NCBI GenBank assembly: GCA_002440965.1
Contig: DJWJ01000038.1
Span: forward strand, 1 to 59,407
Reading direction: 5' to 3'
Length of the DNA: 59,407 nucleotides
Source of the DNA: Candidatus Omnitrophica bacterium UBA6233
GTDB taxonomy: Bacteria; Omnitrophota; Gorgyraeia; Gygaellales; Profunditerraquicolaceae
The notes under the pieces were generated by a model. That model saw only the letters and a list, made by a program, of their open reading frames with translations, did no database searches and had not been told where the DNA came from. Positions 51,007 to 59,320 of this stretch are shown one piece after another (positions within the stretch are counted from its first letter, which is position 1; every line of letters begins with the position of its first letter). The translations under genes were made by a program, and so were the position numbers.

Positions 51007-52383
51007 TTACTTTAATTCCTTTTGCCACTTATTAAGCTGTCTGGCTACCAGCTTAGGACTGGTTCCGCCAGAAGATGACTTTAGGTTAACCGAAGCAAGG
51101 GCGTTTAAAATTTTCCTAACATCTTTACCGAGTTTTCCGGAATATTTCTTTAATTCGAGTTCGGTTAAACCGGATATTTCCTTTCCCTTGTCTAAACAGT
51201 CCCTAATCATCCTTCCGACAATATCATGGGCCTCTCTGTAAGAAACACCTTTCTTTATCAGATATTCGACAATATCGACCGAAAATAAAGCTTCGTCGGA
51301 TAACCGGCTGTTTACAGCCTCTTTCTTAATTACGATATTTCCAAACAAAGCGACAAAAATCTCTAAAATTCCCTTAACCGTATCTACCGCGTCAAAAAGC
51401 GGCGGCTTATCCAATTGCAGATCCCGGTTATATGAATAAGGCAGCCCTTTCATCAAAGTTAACACGTTTAAAAGATCACCCTGAATTTTACCGACTGAAC
51501 CCCGAATCAATTCCAATATATCAGGATTCTTTTTATGCGGCATAATACTGGAACCGGTGCAAAAAGAAAAATCAATATCGATGAAGTTAAATTCCTTTGT
51601 CGACCATAAAATAAAATCCTCGGCCATCCTTGAAAGATGCACTGAAAGAATCGACAAACTGGCTAGAACCTCGATAATAAAATCCCGGTCACTGACCGAA
51701 TCAATGCTATTCGCGGTTATATTTCTAAAACCTAACTCCTTAGCTACATAATTCCTGTCAATAGGAAGACCGGTTCCGGAAAACGCGCAACTACCTAAAG
51801 GCATAGAATCAAGCCGCATTCTGGCATCGCTTAGCCTTTCCTTATCTCTCTCTAGAGCCTCGATATAAGCCAAGAGATGATGCGCCAGCAATACACACTG
51901 CGCTACTTGTAAATGAGTATAGCCGGGGATGATCGCTTTAGAATTCTTTTTAGCCAGTTCAAGAATCGCCTTTTGCAACTGCGCGATCAACTCATTCAGA
52001 TTATCTATTTCATCCTTAACATACATTTTCATATCCAAAGCTACCTGATCGTTTCTGGATCGGGCAGTGTGCAGCTTGGAGCCGGCATTGCCTATCTTAT
52101 TAGAAAGCGCTTCCTGGATATTGGAATGGATGTCTTCGGCGCCCGCGTCAAACTTAAATTCAGAATTCTTTAACTCCTGCAAAATAGAATTCAAGCCCTT
52201 GACAATCGCAGCGCTATCGAGCTTAGGAATTATTCCCTGCTTCCCCAACATTTTAGCATGGGCTATGCTTCCCAATACATCATACTTGGCTAATCTTTTA
52301 TCAAAAGATATGCTAGAAGTAAATTTATCCGTGAGCGAGTTAGTCTTCTTACTGAACCTGGTTCCCCATAACTTTTTCGCCAT
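51007..52383 (-). CDS. argH: Argininosuccinate lyase
   Basis: 458 residues. The last arginine step. WGTRFSKKTNSL, AGAEDIHSNIQEAL, TARSRNDQ, PGYTHLQVAQ and the fumarase-superfamily signature GSSIMPHKKNPD, with the catalytic Ser. Standard length. Confidence 0.96.
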   Translation of the reverse strand: MAKKLWGTRFSKKTNSLTDKFTSSISFDKRLAKYDVLGSIAHAKMLGKQGIIPKLDSAAIVKGLNSILQELKNSEFKFDAGAEDIHSNIQEALSNKIGNAGSKLHTARSRNDQVALDMKMYVKDEIDNLNELIAQLQKAILELAKKNSKAIIPGYTHLQVAQCVLLAHHLLAYIEALERDKERLSDARMRLDSMPLGSCAFSGTGLPIDRNYVAKELGFRNITANSIDSVSDRDFIIEVLASLSILSVHLSRMAEDFILWSTKEFNFIDIDFSFCTGSSIMPHKKNPDILELIRGSVGKIQGDLLNVLTLMKGLPYSYNRDLQLDKPPLFDAVDTVKGILEIFVALFGNIVIKKEAVNSRLSDEALFSVDIVEYLIKKGVSYREAHDIVGRMIRDCLDKGKEISGLTELELKKYSGKLGKDVRKILNALASVNLKSSSGGTSPKLVARQLNKWQKELK

Positions 52384-52400
52384 TTTTTCTCCTGTTCTCC

Positions 52401-52435
52401 CTGCTTACTACATACTAACTGCTATCTACTCCCTA
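52401..52435. repeat. Heptad-periodic array (CTNNNTA type) in the argH-argG gap
   Basis: CTGCTTA, CTACATA, CTAACTG, CTATCTA, CTCCCTA: a fifth sequence type with strict 7-nt spacing. It follows the argH start on the upstream side, and no gene is present in this gap. Confidence 0.6.
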
Positions 52436-52459
52436 TTATCTCTTATATGGCATTCCCCT

Positions 52460-52494
52460 GAAATAAACCAGTCCCTGGCGTTTTGGTTTATTTC
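52460..52494. other. 11-bp stem hairpin in the argG-argH gap
   Basis: GAAATAAACCA (52460-52470) and TGGTTTATTTC (52484-52494) pair perfectly around a 13-nt loop, 24 bp after the argG stop. There is no U-tract, so it is more likely an mRNA-stability or processing hairpin than a terminator. Confidence 0.55.
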
Positions 52495-52517
52495 ACCCAG
52501 AGCTCTGCGAAGGGAAA

Positions 52518-53699
52518 CTACCTTTTATAGGGCATAGCCCACAGTTTTATAAATCCTTCGGCCAGCTTCTGGTCAAATTTATCCTCTTTGCCATAGGTGC
52601 TAAGTTCTTTCTTATAAAGCGAATTCTTGGATTTTCTGCCCACGGCTACACAATTACCTTTGAATAACTTCAGCCTAACCGAACCGGTGACATTCTTCTG
52701 CGTGGATTTTACAAAACTGTCCAGCGCTTCTTTCAAAGGAGAAAACCAAAGGCCATTATAGACTAATTCCGAATATTTAAGCGATATAATATCTTTAAAA
52801 TGCGCCAATTCCCTATCCAATACAAGCGCCTCTAATTCTTTATGCGCTATATGCAAGATTGTCGCTGCCGGCGCTTCATAAATCTCCCTGGATTTTATCC
52901 CGACTAACCTATTCTCAATCATATCTGACCGGCCTACGCCATGTAACCCGCCTATTTCATTTAAATTATTAATCAGAGTCTTCAATTTACAGGTTTTCCC
53001 GTCAACTTTCTTCGGGACGCCTTTTTCAAAATAAATCTCAATATATTTAGGATAACTTACTTGAGCAGTCGGGCTTTTGGTAATCATATAGGCGTCTTCC
53101 GGAGGCTCCTGAGCCAAATCCTCCAAAACGCCGGCTTCGATACTAATTCCCCAAATATTCCTGTCAATACTATACGGTCTTTTCTTGGTTACATCTATAG
53201 GAATATTGCGCATTTTCGCATATTCTATCTCTTCTTCCCTCGACTTGAATTCCCAAATTCTAACCGGAGCAAGAACTTCTAATCCGGAATCAAGAATGCC
53301 TGCGGCAACTTCAATCCTTACCTGATCATTGCCTTTACCGGTGCAGCCATGGGCCACGGCATCAGCCTTTTCTTTATGGGCTATTCTAACAAGATATTTA
53401 GCAATCAAAGGCCTGCCCAAAGCGGTCGCCAATAAATATTTCCCTTCGTAAACGGCATTTGCCTGCAAACTCGGCAGAACAAACTCTTCCACGAATTCAT
53501 CCTGCAGGTCTTTGATATAAACCTTGCTTGCTCCGGCAGCTAAAGCCCTGGCTTCTATGGCACCCAGATCTTCCCCTTGGCCTAAACCTTGGCCTAAATC
53601 CGCCATAAAACAGATAACCTCATAACCCTTATCTTTTAACCACCTGACTATACAAGATGTATCCAGTCCACCCGAATACGCCAACACTACTTTTTTCAT
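52518..53699 (-). CDS. argG: Argininosuccinate synthase
   Basis: 393 residues. ATP-dependent condensation of citrulline and aspartate. P-loop-like LAYSGGLDTS at 6-15, GCTGKGNDQVR, SIDRNIWGISIEAG, and the C-terminal motif with GSVRLKLFKGN. It is 4 bp from argF. Confidence 0.96.
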   Translation of the reverse strand: MKKVVLAYSGGLDTSCIVRWLKDKGYEVICFMADLGQGLGQGEDLGAIEARALAAGASKVYIKDLQDEFVEEFVLPSLQANAVYEGKYLLATALGRPLIAKYLVRIAHKEKADAVAHGCTGKGNDQVRIEVAAGILDSGLEVLAPVRIWEFKSREEEIEYAKMRNIPIDVTKKRPYSIDRNIWGISIEAGVLEDLAQEPPEDAYMITKSPTAQVSYPKYIEIYFEKGVPKKVDGKTCKLKTLINNLNEIGGLHGVGRSDMIENRLVGIKSREIYEAPAATILHIAHKELEALVLDRELAHFKDIISLKYSELVYNGLWFSPLKEALDSFVKSTQKNVTGSVRLKLFKGNCVAVGRKSKNSLYKKELSTYGKEDKFDQKLAEGFIKLWAMPYKR

Positions 53700-53703
53700 T
53701 TAA

Positions 53704-54621
53704 TTATCTCCCCAATAATTTTATTAAAACCGCTTTCTGCACATGCATCCTGTTTTCGGCTTCATCAAATACAACCGAATTTCTACTCTCGATTACTTCA
53801 TCGGTTATCTCCTGGCCCCTATGCGCGGGAAGACAGTGCATAATCAAAACACCTCTCTTGGCTAATTTTATCAAATTCATATTTACCTGAAAATCTTCGA
53901 ATACCTCTATTCTTTTCTTGGCTTCATCTTCCTGCCCCATACTTGTCCAGACATCGGTATAAATCACATCCGCATTCTTAACCGCGCTAAATGGGTCATT
54001 AAACACGTTAATCGCGGCTCTCATTGTCTCTGCAACGGCCCTTGAATCTCTTAGAACCGAGGCATCCGGTTCATAACCTTTCGGGCTACCCACATTCATA
54101 TTCACGCCTAATTTTGCGCAAACGAAAAGCAGAGAATTACAAACATTATTGCCATCTCCCACATAGGCCAAAGTAATACCTTTGAGGAATTTTAATTTTT
54201 CCTTTACCGTGTATAAATCAGCCAACGCCTGACACGGATGCGAAAAGTCCGTGAGGCCGTTAATTACCGGTATAGCGGCAAATTTGGCCAACTCTTCGCA
54301 ATTCTTATGCTCAAATGTCCTTAAAACTATTCCGTCGACAAACCTAGAGAGAGTTCTGGCAACATCCGCGATAGATTCCCTAACCCCCAGGCTTATCTCA
54401 CCCGGAGATAGATACAAAGAGCTACCTCCCAATTGAAACATCCCCACCTCAAAAGACACCCTAGTCCTGTTCGAAGGCTTTTGAAAAACAAGCGCGAGGG
54501 TTTTACCGGCTAAAGCCTTATTAAACTTAGCTTTATTTTTCTTTAGTTTATCGGTAAGGCTGAATAATTCTTCGATTTCTTTAGTCGTCAAATCTTTTAT
54601 GGTAAGCAGGTCTTTATTCAT
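53704..54621 (-). CDS. argF: Ornithine carbamoyltransferase
   Basis: 305 residues from the ATG at 54621 (MNKDLLTIKDL). An in-frame extension of 31 residues (from 54714) is encoded by a class II heptad repeat and is not expected to be native. Carbamoyl-phosphate site QKPSNRTRVSFE, HPCQALADLYT, and HCLPAHRG with the catalytic Cys. It converts ornithine to citrulline. Confidence 0.94.
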   Translation of the reverse strand: MNKDLLTIKDLTTKEIEELFSLTDKLKKNKAKFNKALAGKTLALVFQKPSNRTRVSFEVGMFQLGGSSLYLSPGEISLGVRESIADVARTLSRFVDGIVLRTFEHKNCEELAKFAAIPVINGLTDFSHPCQALADLYTVKEKLKFLKGITLAYVGDGNNVCNSLLFVCAKLGVNMNVGSPKGYEPDASVLRDSRAVAETMRAAINVFNDPFSAVKNADVIYTDVWTSMGQEDEAKKRIEVFEDFQVNMNLIKLAKRGVLIMHCLPAHRGQEITDEVIESRNSVVFDEAENRMHVQKAVLIKLLGR

Positions 54622-54623
54622 GA

Positions 54624-54731
54624 CAATTCCCAATCTCCAAGTCCCAATGACGAATGAATTTCCAAATCCCAACTTCCAATTGAGGCATTGAGTAATTGGG
54701 ATTTCATTCGACATTGAATCATTGGATATTG
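54624..54731. repeat. Class II heptad palindrome (NNNCCAA), copy I
   Basis: Heptads TTCCCAA, TCTCCAA, GTCCCAA, TGACGAA, the 11-mer TGAATTTCCAA, ATCCCAA, CTTCCAA and a mirrored arm. Same unit plan as the 132-bp class but with CCAA endings. It supplies the last codons and TGA stop of argD and ends just before the argF start. Confidence 0.8.
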
Positions 54732-55951
54732 ACTCCCTTTAAGACTTCATTCAATATAGCTATCGCCTTATCTACTTCTTTTTTCGAAACATTCAACGCC
54801 GGCATAAGCCTCAAAACCTTTGTGTGCGTGCAATTAATCAAAAGCCCTCTCTCGATGCATTTTTCAACAATGGCCTTGCCCTCAATATTCAATTCTACGC
54901 CAACCATTAAACCCAACCCTCTCACTTCTTTTATCACAGAATATTTTCCTTTTAGACCATTCAACTTCGCAACTAAATATTCTCCCATCAAGTTAGCATT
55001 TTTAAGCATTCCTTCTTCTTGTATAGCCTTAAAGACAGCCAGGGCTGCACGGGCTATAACCGGCCCTCCGCCAAAAGTCGAAGCGTGCATTCCCGGACCC
55101 AAAGTATCGGCAATCTCTTTCTTAACCACCATTGCGCCGATAGGCAAACCTCCTCCTAAGGCCTTGGCTAAAGTCATTATATCCGGGGTTACACCGTAAT
55201 GCTGATAAGCGAATAACTTTCCGGTCCGGCCAATTCCGGTTTGGACTTCATCTACAATAAGCAATAACTTCTTTTCGTCGCATAATTTCTTAAGCGCCAA
55301 AACAAAATCTTTACTGGCGACATTTACTCCGCCTTCCCCCTGCACAAGCTCAAGCATTATGGCAACTGTTTTATCATTGACGGCATTTTCGACCGCGGCA
55401 ATATCGTTAAACTTAACGGCCTTAAAACCTTCCGGTATGGGGCTAAAACCCTCCTGATATTTTTTTTGCCCGGTTGCAGCAAGTGCCGCTAATGTCCTTC
55501 CGTGAAATGAATTTTCAAAAGTTATGATTTCGTATCTGCCTTGCCCGATGGTTCGACTAAGCTCACCATCGGCGCTGATTTTAGTCGAAGCGCCGAATTT
55601 TCTAGCCAGCTTAAACGCCCCCTCATTGGCCTCTGCCCCGGAATTACAAAAGAACACCTTGGCAGGATACGACCAATAAACTATCTCCTTGGCTAACTTT
55701 GCCTGCGGAATATGATAATAGTTATTCGGAACAAAAATAAGCTTGGAGACCTGATCCCGCACCGCCTGCATTACCTTGGGATGGCAATGGCCAAGGCTAC
55801 CTACACCCCAGCCCGGAAAGAAATCCAAATATACCTTATTATGGATATCCCAAAGTTTAGAGCCCTTTCCCTTAACGAACACCAGAGGAACTTTAGTGTA
55901 AGTAGGCATTATGTAATCTTTGTAGGCTTGAAAAATATCTTCTAGCTTCAT
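54719..55951 (-). CDS. argD: Acetylornithine aminotransferase
   Basis: 410-residue class III PLP aminotransferase. FFPGWGVGSLGHCHP, NSGAEANEGAFKLAR, ENSFHGRTLAAL, DEVQTGIGRTGKLF and the PLP-lysine TLAKALGGGLPIGAM. The final residues NIQ and the stop come from the adjacent class II repeat. It may also act on other substrates, but DapL makes a DAP role unnecessary. Confidence 0.93.
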   Translation of the reverse strand: MKLEDIFQAYKDYIMPTYTKVPLVFVKGKGSKLWDIHNKVYLDFFPGWGVGSLGHCHPKVMQAVRDQVSKLIFVPNNYYHIPQAKLAKEIVYWSYPAKVFFCNSGAEANEGAFKLARKFGASTKISADGELSRTIGQGRYEIITFENSFHGRTLAALAATGQKKYQEGFSPIPEGFKAVKFNDIAAVENAVNDKTVAIMLELVQGEGGVNVASKDFVLALKKLCDEKKLLLIVDEVQTGIGRTGKLFAYQHYGVTPDIMTLAKALGGGLPIGAMVVKKEIADTLGPGMHASTFGGGPVIARAALAVFKAIQEEGMLKNANLMGEYLVAKLNGLKGKYSVIKEVRGLGLMVGVELNIEGKAIVEKCIERGLLINCTHTKVLRLMPALNVSKKEVDKAIAILNEVLKGVNIQ

Positions 55952-55998
55952 TTTATTTTGGCTAAATTAAGGTAAATATAGGTTAAAACAAAACTGTT

Positions 55999-56130
55999 AA
56001 TGTCAAAGGTCAAAGCCCAAAACTCAAAATAAGCACAAATTACAAATACCCAATATCAAAACCTTGGTTTTGATATTTAACATTTGGATTTTGAATTTAT
56101 TTTGGGCTTTGAATTTTGTCATTTGTCATT
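55999..56130. repeat. 132-bp heptad palindrome, copy F
   Basis: TGTCAAA, GGTCAAA, GCCCAAA, ACTCAAA, the 11-mer ATAAGCACAAA, TTACAAA, TACCCAA, TATCAAA, centre ACCTTGGT and the mirrored arm. Exactly 132 bp, in the argD-argB gap. It shares the flank AACTGTTAATGTCAAA with copy A. Confidence 0.92.
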
Positions 56131-56143
56131 ATTAAATTATCTT

Positions 56144-56998
56144 TCATCGAACAATCTCAGTCCCAATTCCCTTATCCGTAAATATTTCGAGCAGCAGCCC
56201 ATGCGGGATACGCGCATCAATTATATGTGTCTTTTTAACGCCTTTTTCCAAAGCATCGATACAAGCCTGGACTTTAGGAATCATGCCCTGCTGGATAACT
56301 TTCTCTTCAATCAACCCTTTAGCTTCTTGGGTAGTCAAGGTTGAGATAAACGAATGCGGATCGTCAGGGTTACGCAAAATTCCCTTGACGTTAGTCAACA
56401 AAACAAACTTTTCGGCTCCCAGAGAACCGGCGGCGCTGGCAGCTGCTTCATCGGCGTTGACATTATAAGTTTTTTTATCTTTGGAGCTGCCCATGGGAAG
56501 AATGACCGCGATCCTGTCTTTTTTTAATTCTTCCAGGATAATTTCAGAGTTAACCCCGGTAATGTCTCCGACTAACCCCAAATCTACCTTTGCTTTTTTC
56601 TTTTCGGCTTGGATAAGCTGGCCGGCTTTTCCGTTTAGCCCCACGGCCTTTGCACCCAGCTCCGAGATTTCCTTAATGATAATATCATTTAAAGCCTGCA
56701 GTTCCTCTTCTACTACAGCCAAGGTTTCTTCATCAGTTACCCTCATCCCGTCCACAAATTCGGTCTTTTTACCGGAATGCCGCATCCGGTCGCTTATATT
56801 CGGGCCGCCCCCATGGACCAATACGGGTTTTAAGCCCATAAAATTCAGGAAAACAATATCCTCTAAAACTCCTTTACGGATCTTCTCTTCCCCTAAAATG
56901 CTTCCTCCGTATTTTATGACGATTACTTTCTTGTGGAATTTCTTTATATACGGCAGGGCTTCAATTAATACATCCGCCTTTCTGATTGCTTCATCCAT
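56144..56998 (-). CDS. argB: Acetylglutamate kinase
   Basis: 284 residues. Amino-acid-kinase fold with VIKYGGSILGEE, VLVHGGGPNISDRM, VGLNGKAGQLI and NADEAAASAAG. Phosphorylates N-acetylglutamate, usually the arginine-feedback step. Its start is 12 bp after argJ. Confidence 0.96.
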   Translation of the reverse strand: MDEAIRKADVLIEALPYIKKFHKKVIVIKYGGSILGEEKIRKGVLEDIVFLNFMGLKPVLVHGGGPNISDRMRHSGKKTEFVDGMRVTDEETLAVVEEELQALNDIIIKEISELGAKAVGLNGKAGQLIQAEKKKAKVDLGLVGDITGVNSEIILEELKKDRIAVILPMGSSKDKKTYNVNADEAAASAAGSLGAEKFVLLTNVKGILRNPDDPHSFISTLTTQEAKGLIEEKVIQQGMIPKVQACIDALEKGVKKTHIIDARIPHGLLLEIFTDKGIGTEIVR

Positions 56999-57010
56999 CT
57001 TTGTCCTCGC

Positions 57011-58147
57011 TTAATTATATTCCGCGTTAATTTTAATATATTCGGGCGTAAGGTCCGAAGTATAAACTGTAGCGCTTGCTTTACCCTGATTCAACGCAAC
57101 TTCAACATCTATGTCCTTCTTCTTTAGAGAACTGACTTTGACTTTCAAATCTTCTTCCTTAACCTTTATTCCGCCAGATCCTGCGGCGGCAGCGATCCTG
57201 CCGAAATTGGGATTCTGGCCGTAGACAGCTGTTTTAAAAAGACTGGAGTTGGCTATATTCAATGCCACTGTTTTAGCTTCTGCGTAATTTCTGGCGGAAG
57301 CGACTTTTATCTTGATAAATTTGCTTGCGCCTTCTGCGTCTTTAACGATCATTTTGGCTAATTCCAGACAAACAATAGTTAAGCCCTGGATAAATAAATC
57401 CAGATTTTTGCCCTTGCTTATCAAAGCGCTCTTGCTAGCTCCGTTTGCCAAAAGCATAACCGAATCATTCGTGCTCATACAACCATCAACGGTTATACAG
57501 TTAAAAGAATCTTTTACCGCCGCTTTCAACGCCTGATTAAGCGCTTGCCTTGATACGTTGGCATCCGTAAAAATAAAACTTAAAAGTGTTGCCATATTCG
57601 GCGCGATCATTCCGGCGCCCTTAGCCACCCCGCATATGATTATGGATTTTGAGTCTATATTTAACCTAACTGAAACTTCTTTAACAAAAGTATCAGTAGT
57701 CAGAATCGCCTTTTCAGCTTCATGGGCGCCCCCAGAGGACAATTTTTTAACTAACTCGGGAATACCGGATTTAATCTTATCAATTTGCAGCCTCTTGCCG
57801 ATTATCCCGGTTGAAGCAACCAAAATATTCTCTTTCCTTAACCCAAGCGCCACGGCTAAAGCTTGCGAAGTTTCTCGCGCGTCTTTTAACCCTTGCTTGG
57901 CGGTAAAACAATTCGCGTTTGCGCTATTGGCGATAATCGCCTGAAAAGAATCGCTAATCCTCAAATAATCTTTACTTAAAACAACCGGCGCAGCCAGTAT
58001 GCTATTAGTTGTAAATACGCAAGCGGCTTTCGCGGGGATTTCAGAGAAAAATAAAGCTAAGTCGGGTTTACCGGATTTCTTGATCCCGCAAGATATCCCG
58101 CTTGCCTTAAAACCCAGAGGTAGAATCGCTTTTTTAAGTATCTTCAT
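57011..58147 (-). CDS. argJ: Bifunctional glutamate N-acetyltransferase/ornithine acetyltransferase
   Basis: 378 residues from the ATG at 58147. A longer in-frame start at 58165 lies in a heptad repeat and adds only MTFGIK. The autoprocessing site is GMIAPNMATLLSFIFTDA, with Thr as nucleophile, and TVDGCMSTNDSVMLLANG is also present. It recycles the acetyl group, so argA and argE are not required. No strong RBS precedes either start. Confidence 0.94.
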   Translation of the reverse strand: MKILKKAILPLGFKASGISCGIKKSGKPDLALFFSEIPAKAACVFTTNSILAAPVVLSKDYLRISDSFQAIIANSANANCFTAKQGLKDARETSQALAVALGLRKENILVASTGIIGKRLQIDKIKSGIPELVKKLSSGGAHEAEKAILTTDTFVKEVSVRLNIDSKSIIICGVAKGAGMIAPNMATLLSFIFTDANVSRQALNQALKAAVKDSFNCITVDGCMSTNDSVMLLANGASKSALISKGKNLDLFIQGLTIVCLELAKMIVKDAEGASKFIKIKVASARNYAEAKTVALNIANSSLFKTAVYGQNPNFGRIAAAAGSGGIKVKEEDLKVKVSSLKKKDIDVEVALNQGKASATVYTSDLTPEYIKINAEYN

Positions 58148-58150
58148 TTT

Positions 58151-58241
58151 AATACCAAAGGTCAAAGCTCAAAATTCAAAATAAATCTAAATGACAAATA
58201 CCCAATGACAAAACCTTGGTTTTGGATTTTGACATTTGAGT
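58151..58241. repeat. Heptad palindrome, copy G (truncated right arm)
   Basis: The left arm is complete (TACCAAA, GGTCAAA, GCTCAAA, ATTCAAA, ATAAATCTAAA, TGACAAA, TACCCAA, TGACAAA). After the centre ACCTTGGT only three heptads of the right arm remain before the argC stop. It lies in the argC-argJ gap. Confidence 0.85.
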
Positions 58242-59264
58242 TTATAATAACCCCATTGTCTCCGGGAATCCATACATTATATTCATATTCTGCACTGCCT
58301 GGCCAGAAGCCCCTTTTATCAGATTATCGATAGCACAAATTATAATCACGCTGTCAGGATTATTCATTATTCCAATGTCACAAAAATTAGTGCCCACCGC
58401 ATCTTTTAATCCCGGGAATTCCCCTTGCGCTTTTATCCTTACGAAAGGTTCGTTTTTATAAAATTTCTTATATAAATCAACCGGTTTTTGAATTTTGAAT
58501 TTTGAATTTTGAATTTTCTGCACATATATCGTCTCTAATATTCCTGCTCTTACCGGTAATAGATGCGGCACAAAAATTACATTAATCTTTTTACCCGCCA
58601 GCTTCGATAGCGCCTGATTGATTTCCGGGGTATGCTGGTGCACTCCAACCTTATAGGCCTTGAAATCCTCTTTGTCTCGCGAAGAAAAGAATTCTTCGGT
58701 TTTCTTTCTCCCGGCACCGCTTACGCCTGATTTGGCATCAATAATTATCGAGTTAAAATCCACCGGCCCCAAAGCCACCAGCGGGGCTAACGCCAGTATT
58801 GCTGCCGTCGGATAACATCCCGGATTAGCGACAATCTTCGCTTTTTTTATTTCGGCCCTGCATAATTCAGGGAGTCCGTAAACGGAAGCTTTTAAATTCG
58901 GTTTATCTTTATGCTTATATTGATAAAATTCTTCATAGACCTTAGAATCCTTGAGCCTATAATCGGCGCTCAGGTCAATTACCCTTTTACCCGCCTTAAT
59001 CAATTGCGGGACCAAGTCCATCGAAGAAGTGTGCGGCAAAGCCAGAAATACAGCATCGCATTTATCGACGATGTTCTTTATATCCGCTTTCGAACAAACT
59101 AATTCGAGTTTGCCGGAAAACTTGGGGAATATCTTAGAAATCGGCTTACCGAAAGCGCTGCCTGAAAAAAGCCCGGAAATTTTAACTTGCGGGTGATTAA
59201 GCAGGAGCCGAATCAATTCTTCTCCTGTATACCCAGTCACCCCCACGATTCCGACATTTATCAT
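58242..59264 (-). CDS. argC: N-acetyl-gamma-glutamyl-phosphate reductase, with a heptad array
   Basis: 340 residues. NADP motif GVTGYTGEELIRLL, catalytic Cys in ANPGCYPTA, SGVSGAGRK, and a conserved HQHTPEI. A loop near residues 250-260 (KIQNSKFKIQK) is encoded by a perfect TTTTGAA array. It heads the arginine-lysine run and has its own promoter and the RBS AGGAGA. Confidence 0.95.
   Translation of the reverse strand: MINVGIVGVTGYTGEELIRLLLNHPQVKISGLFSGSAFGKPISKIFPKFSGKLELVCSKADIKNIVDKCDAVFLALPHTSSMDLVPQLIKAGKRVIDLSADYRLKDSKVYEEFYQYKHKDKPNLKASVYGLPELCRAEIKKAKIVANPGCYPTAAILALAPLVALGPVDFNSIIIDAKSGVSGAGRKKTEEFFSSRDKEDFKAYKVGVHQHTPEINQALSKLAGKKINVIFVPHLLPVRAGILETIYVQKIQNSKFKIQKPVDLYKKFYKNEPFVRIKAQGEFPGLKDAVGTNFCDIGIMNNPDSVIIICAIDNLIKGASGQAVQNMNIMYGFPETMGLL
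58486..58517. repeat. Heptanucleotide array (TTTTGAA)x4.5 inside argC
   Basis: Four exact TTTTGAA units plus TTTT, the same heptad type that builds the T-rich arm of the intergenic palindromes. A one-unit change would shift the argC frame. Confidence 0.93.
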
Positions 59265-59291
59265 CCCTAATCTCCTATAAATATATTTTTA

Positions 59292-59320
59292 ATCTTAGAA
59301 TAAAATCCCGTCGTAGTCAA
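59292..59320 (-). promoter_or_regulatory. Promoter upstream of argC
   Basis: Minus strand TTGACT (59315-59320), a 17-nt spacer and TAAGAT (59292-59297), followed by AGGAGA 8 nt before the ATG. It probably starts the argCJBDFGH-lysA-dapFAB transcript. No ArgR-type operator was recognised. Confidence 0.6.

Noticed and set aside
52384..52517. Possible small gene or leader peptide in the argG-argH gap
   Set aside because: No start with an RBS and a coding-like frame; the gap is explained by the heptad array and the hairpin.
56084..56344. Plus-strand frame starting with a signal-like FILGFEFCHLSL
   Set aside because: The hydrophobic start is the T-rich arm of heptad element F read on the other strand, and the rest is antisense to argB.
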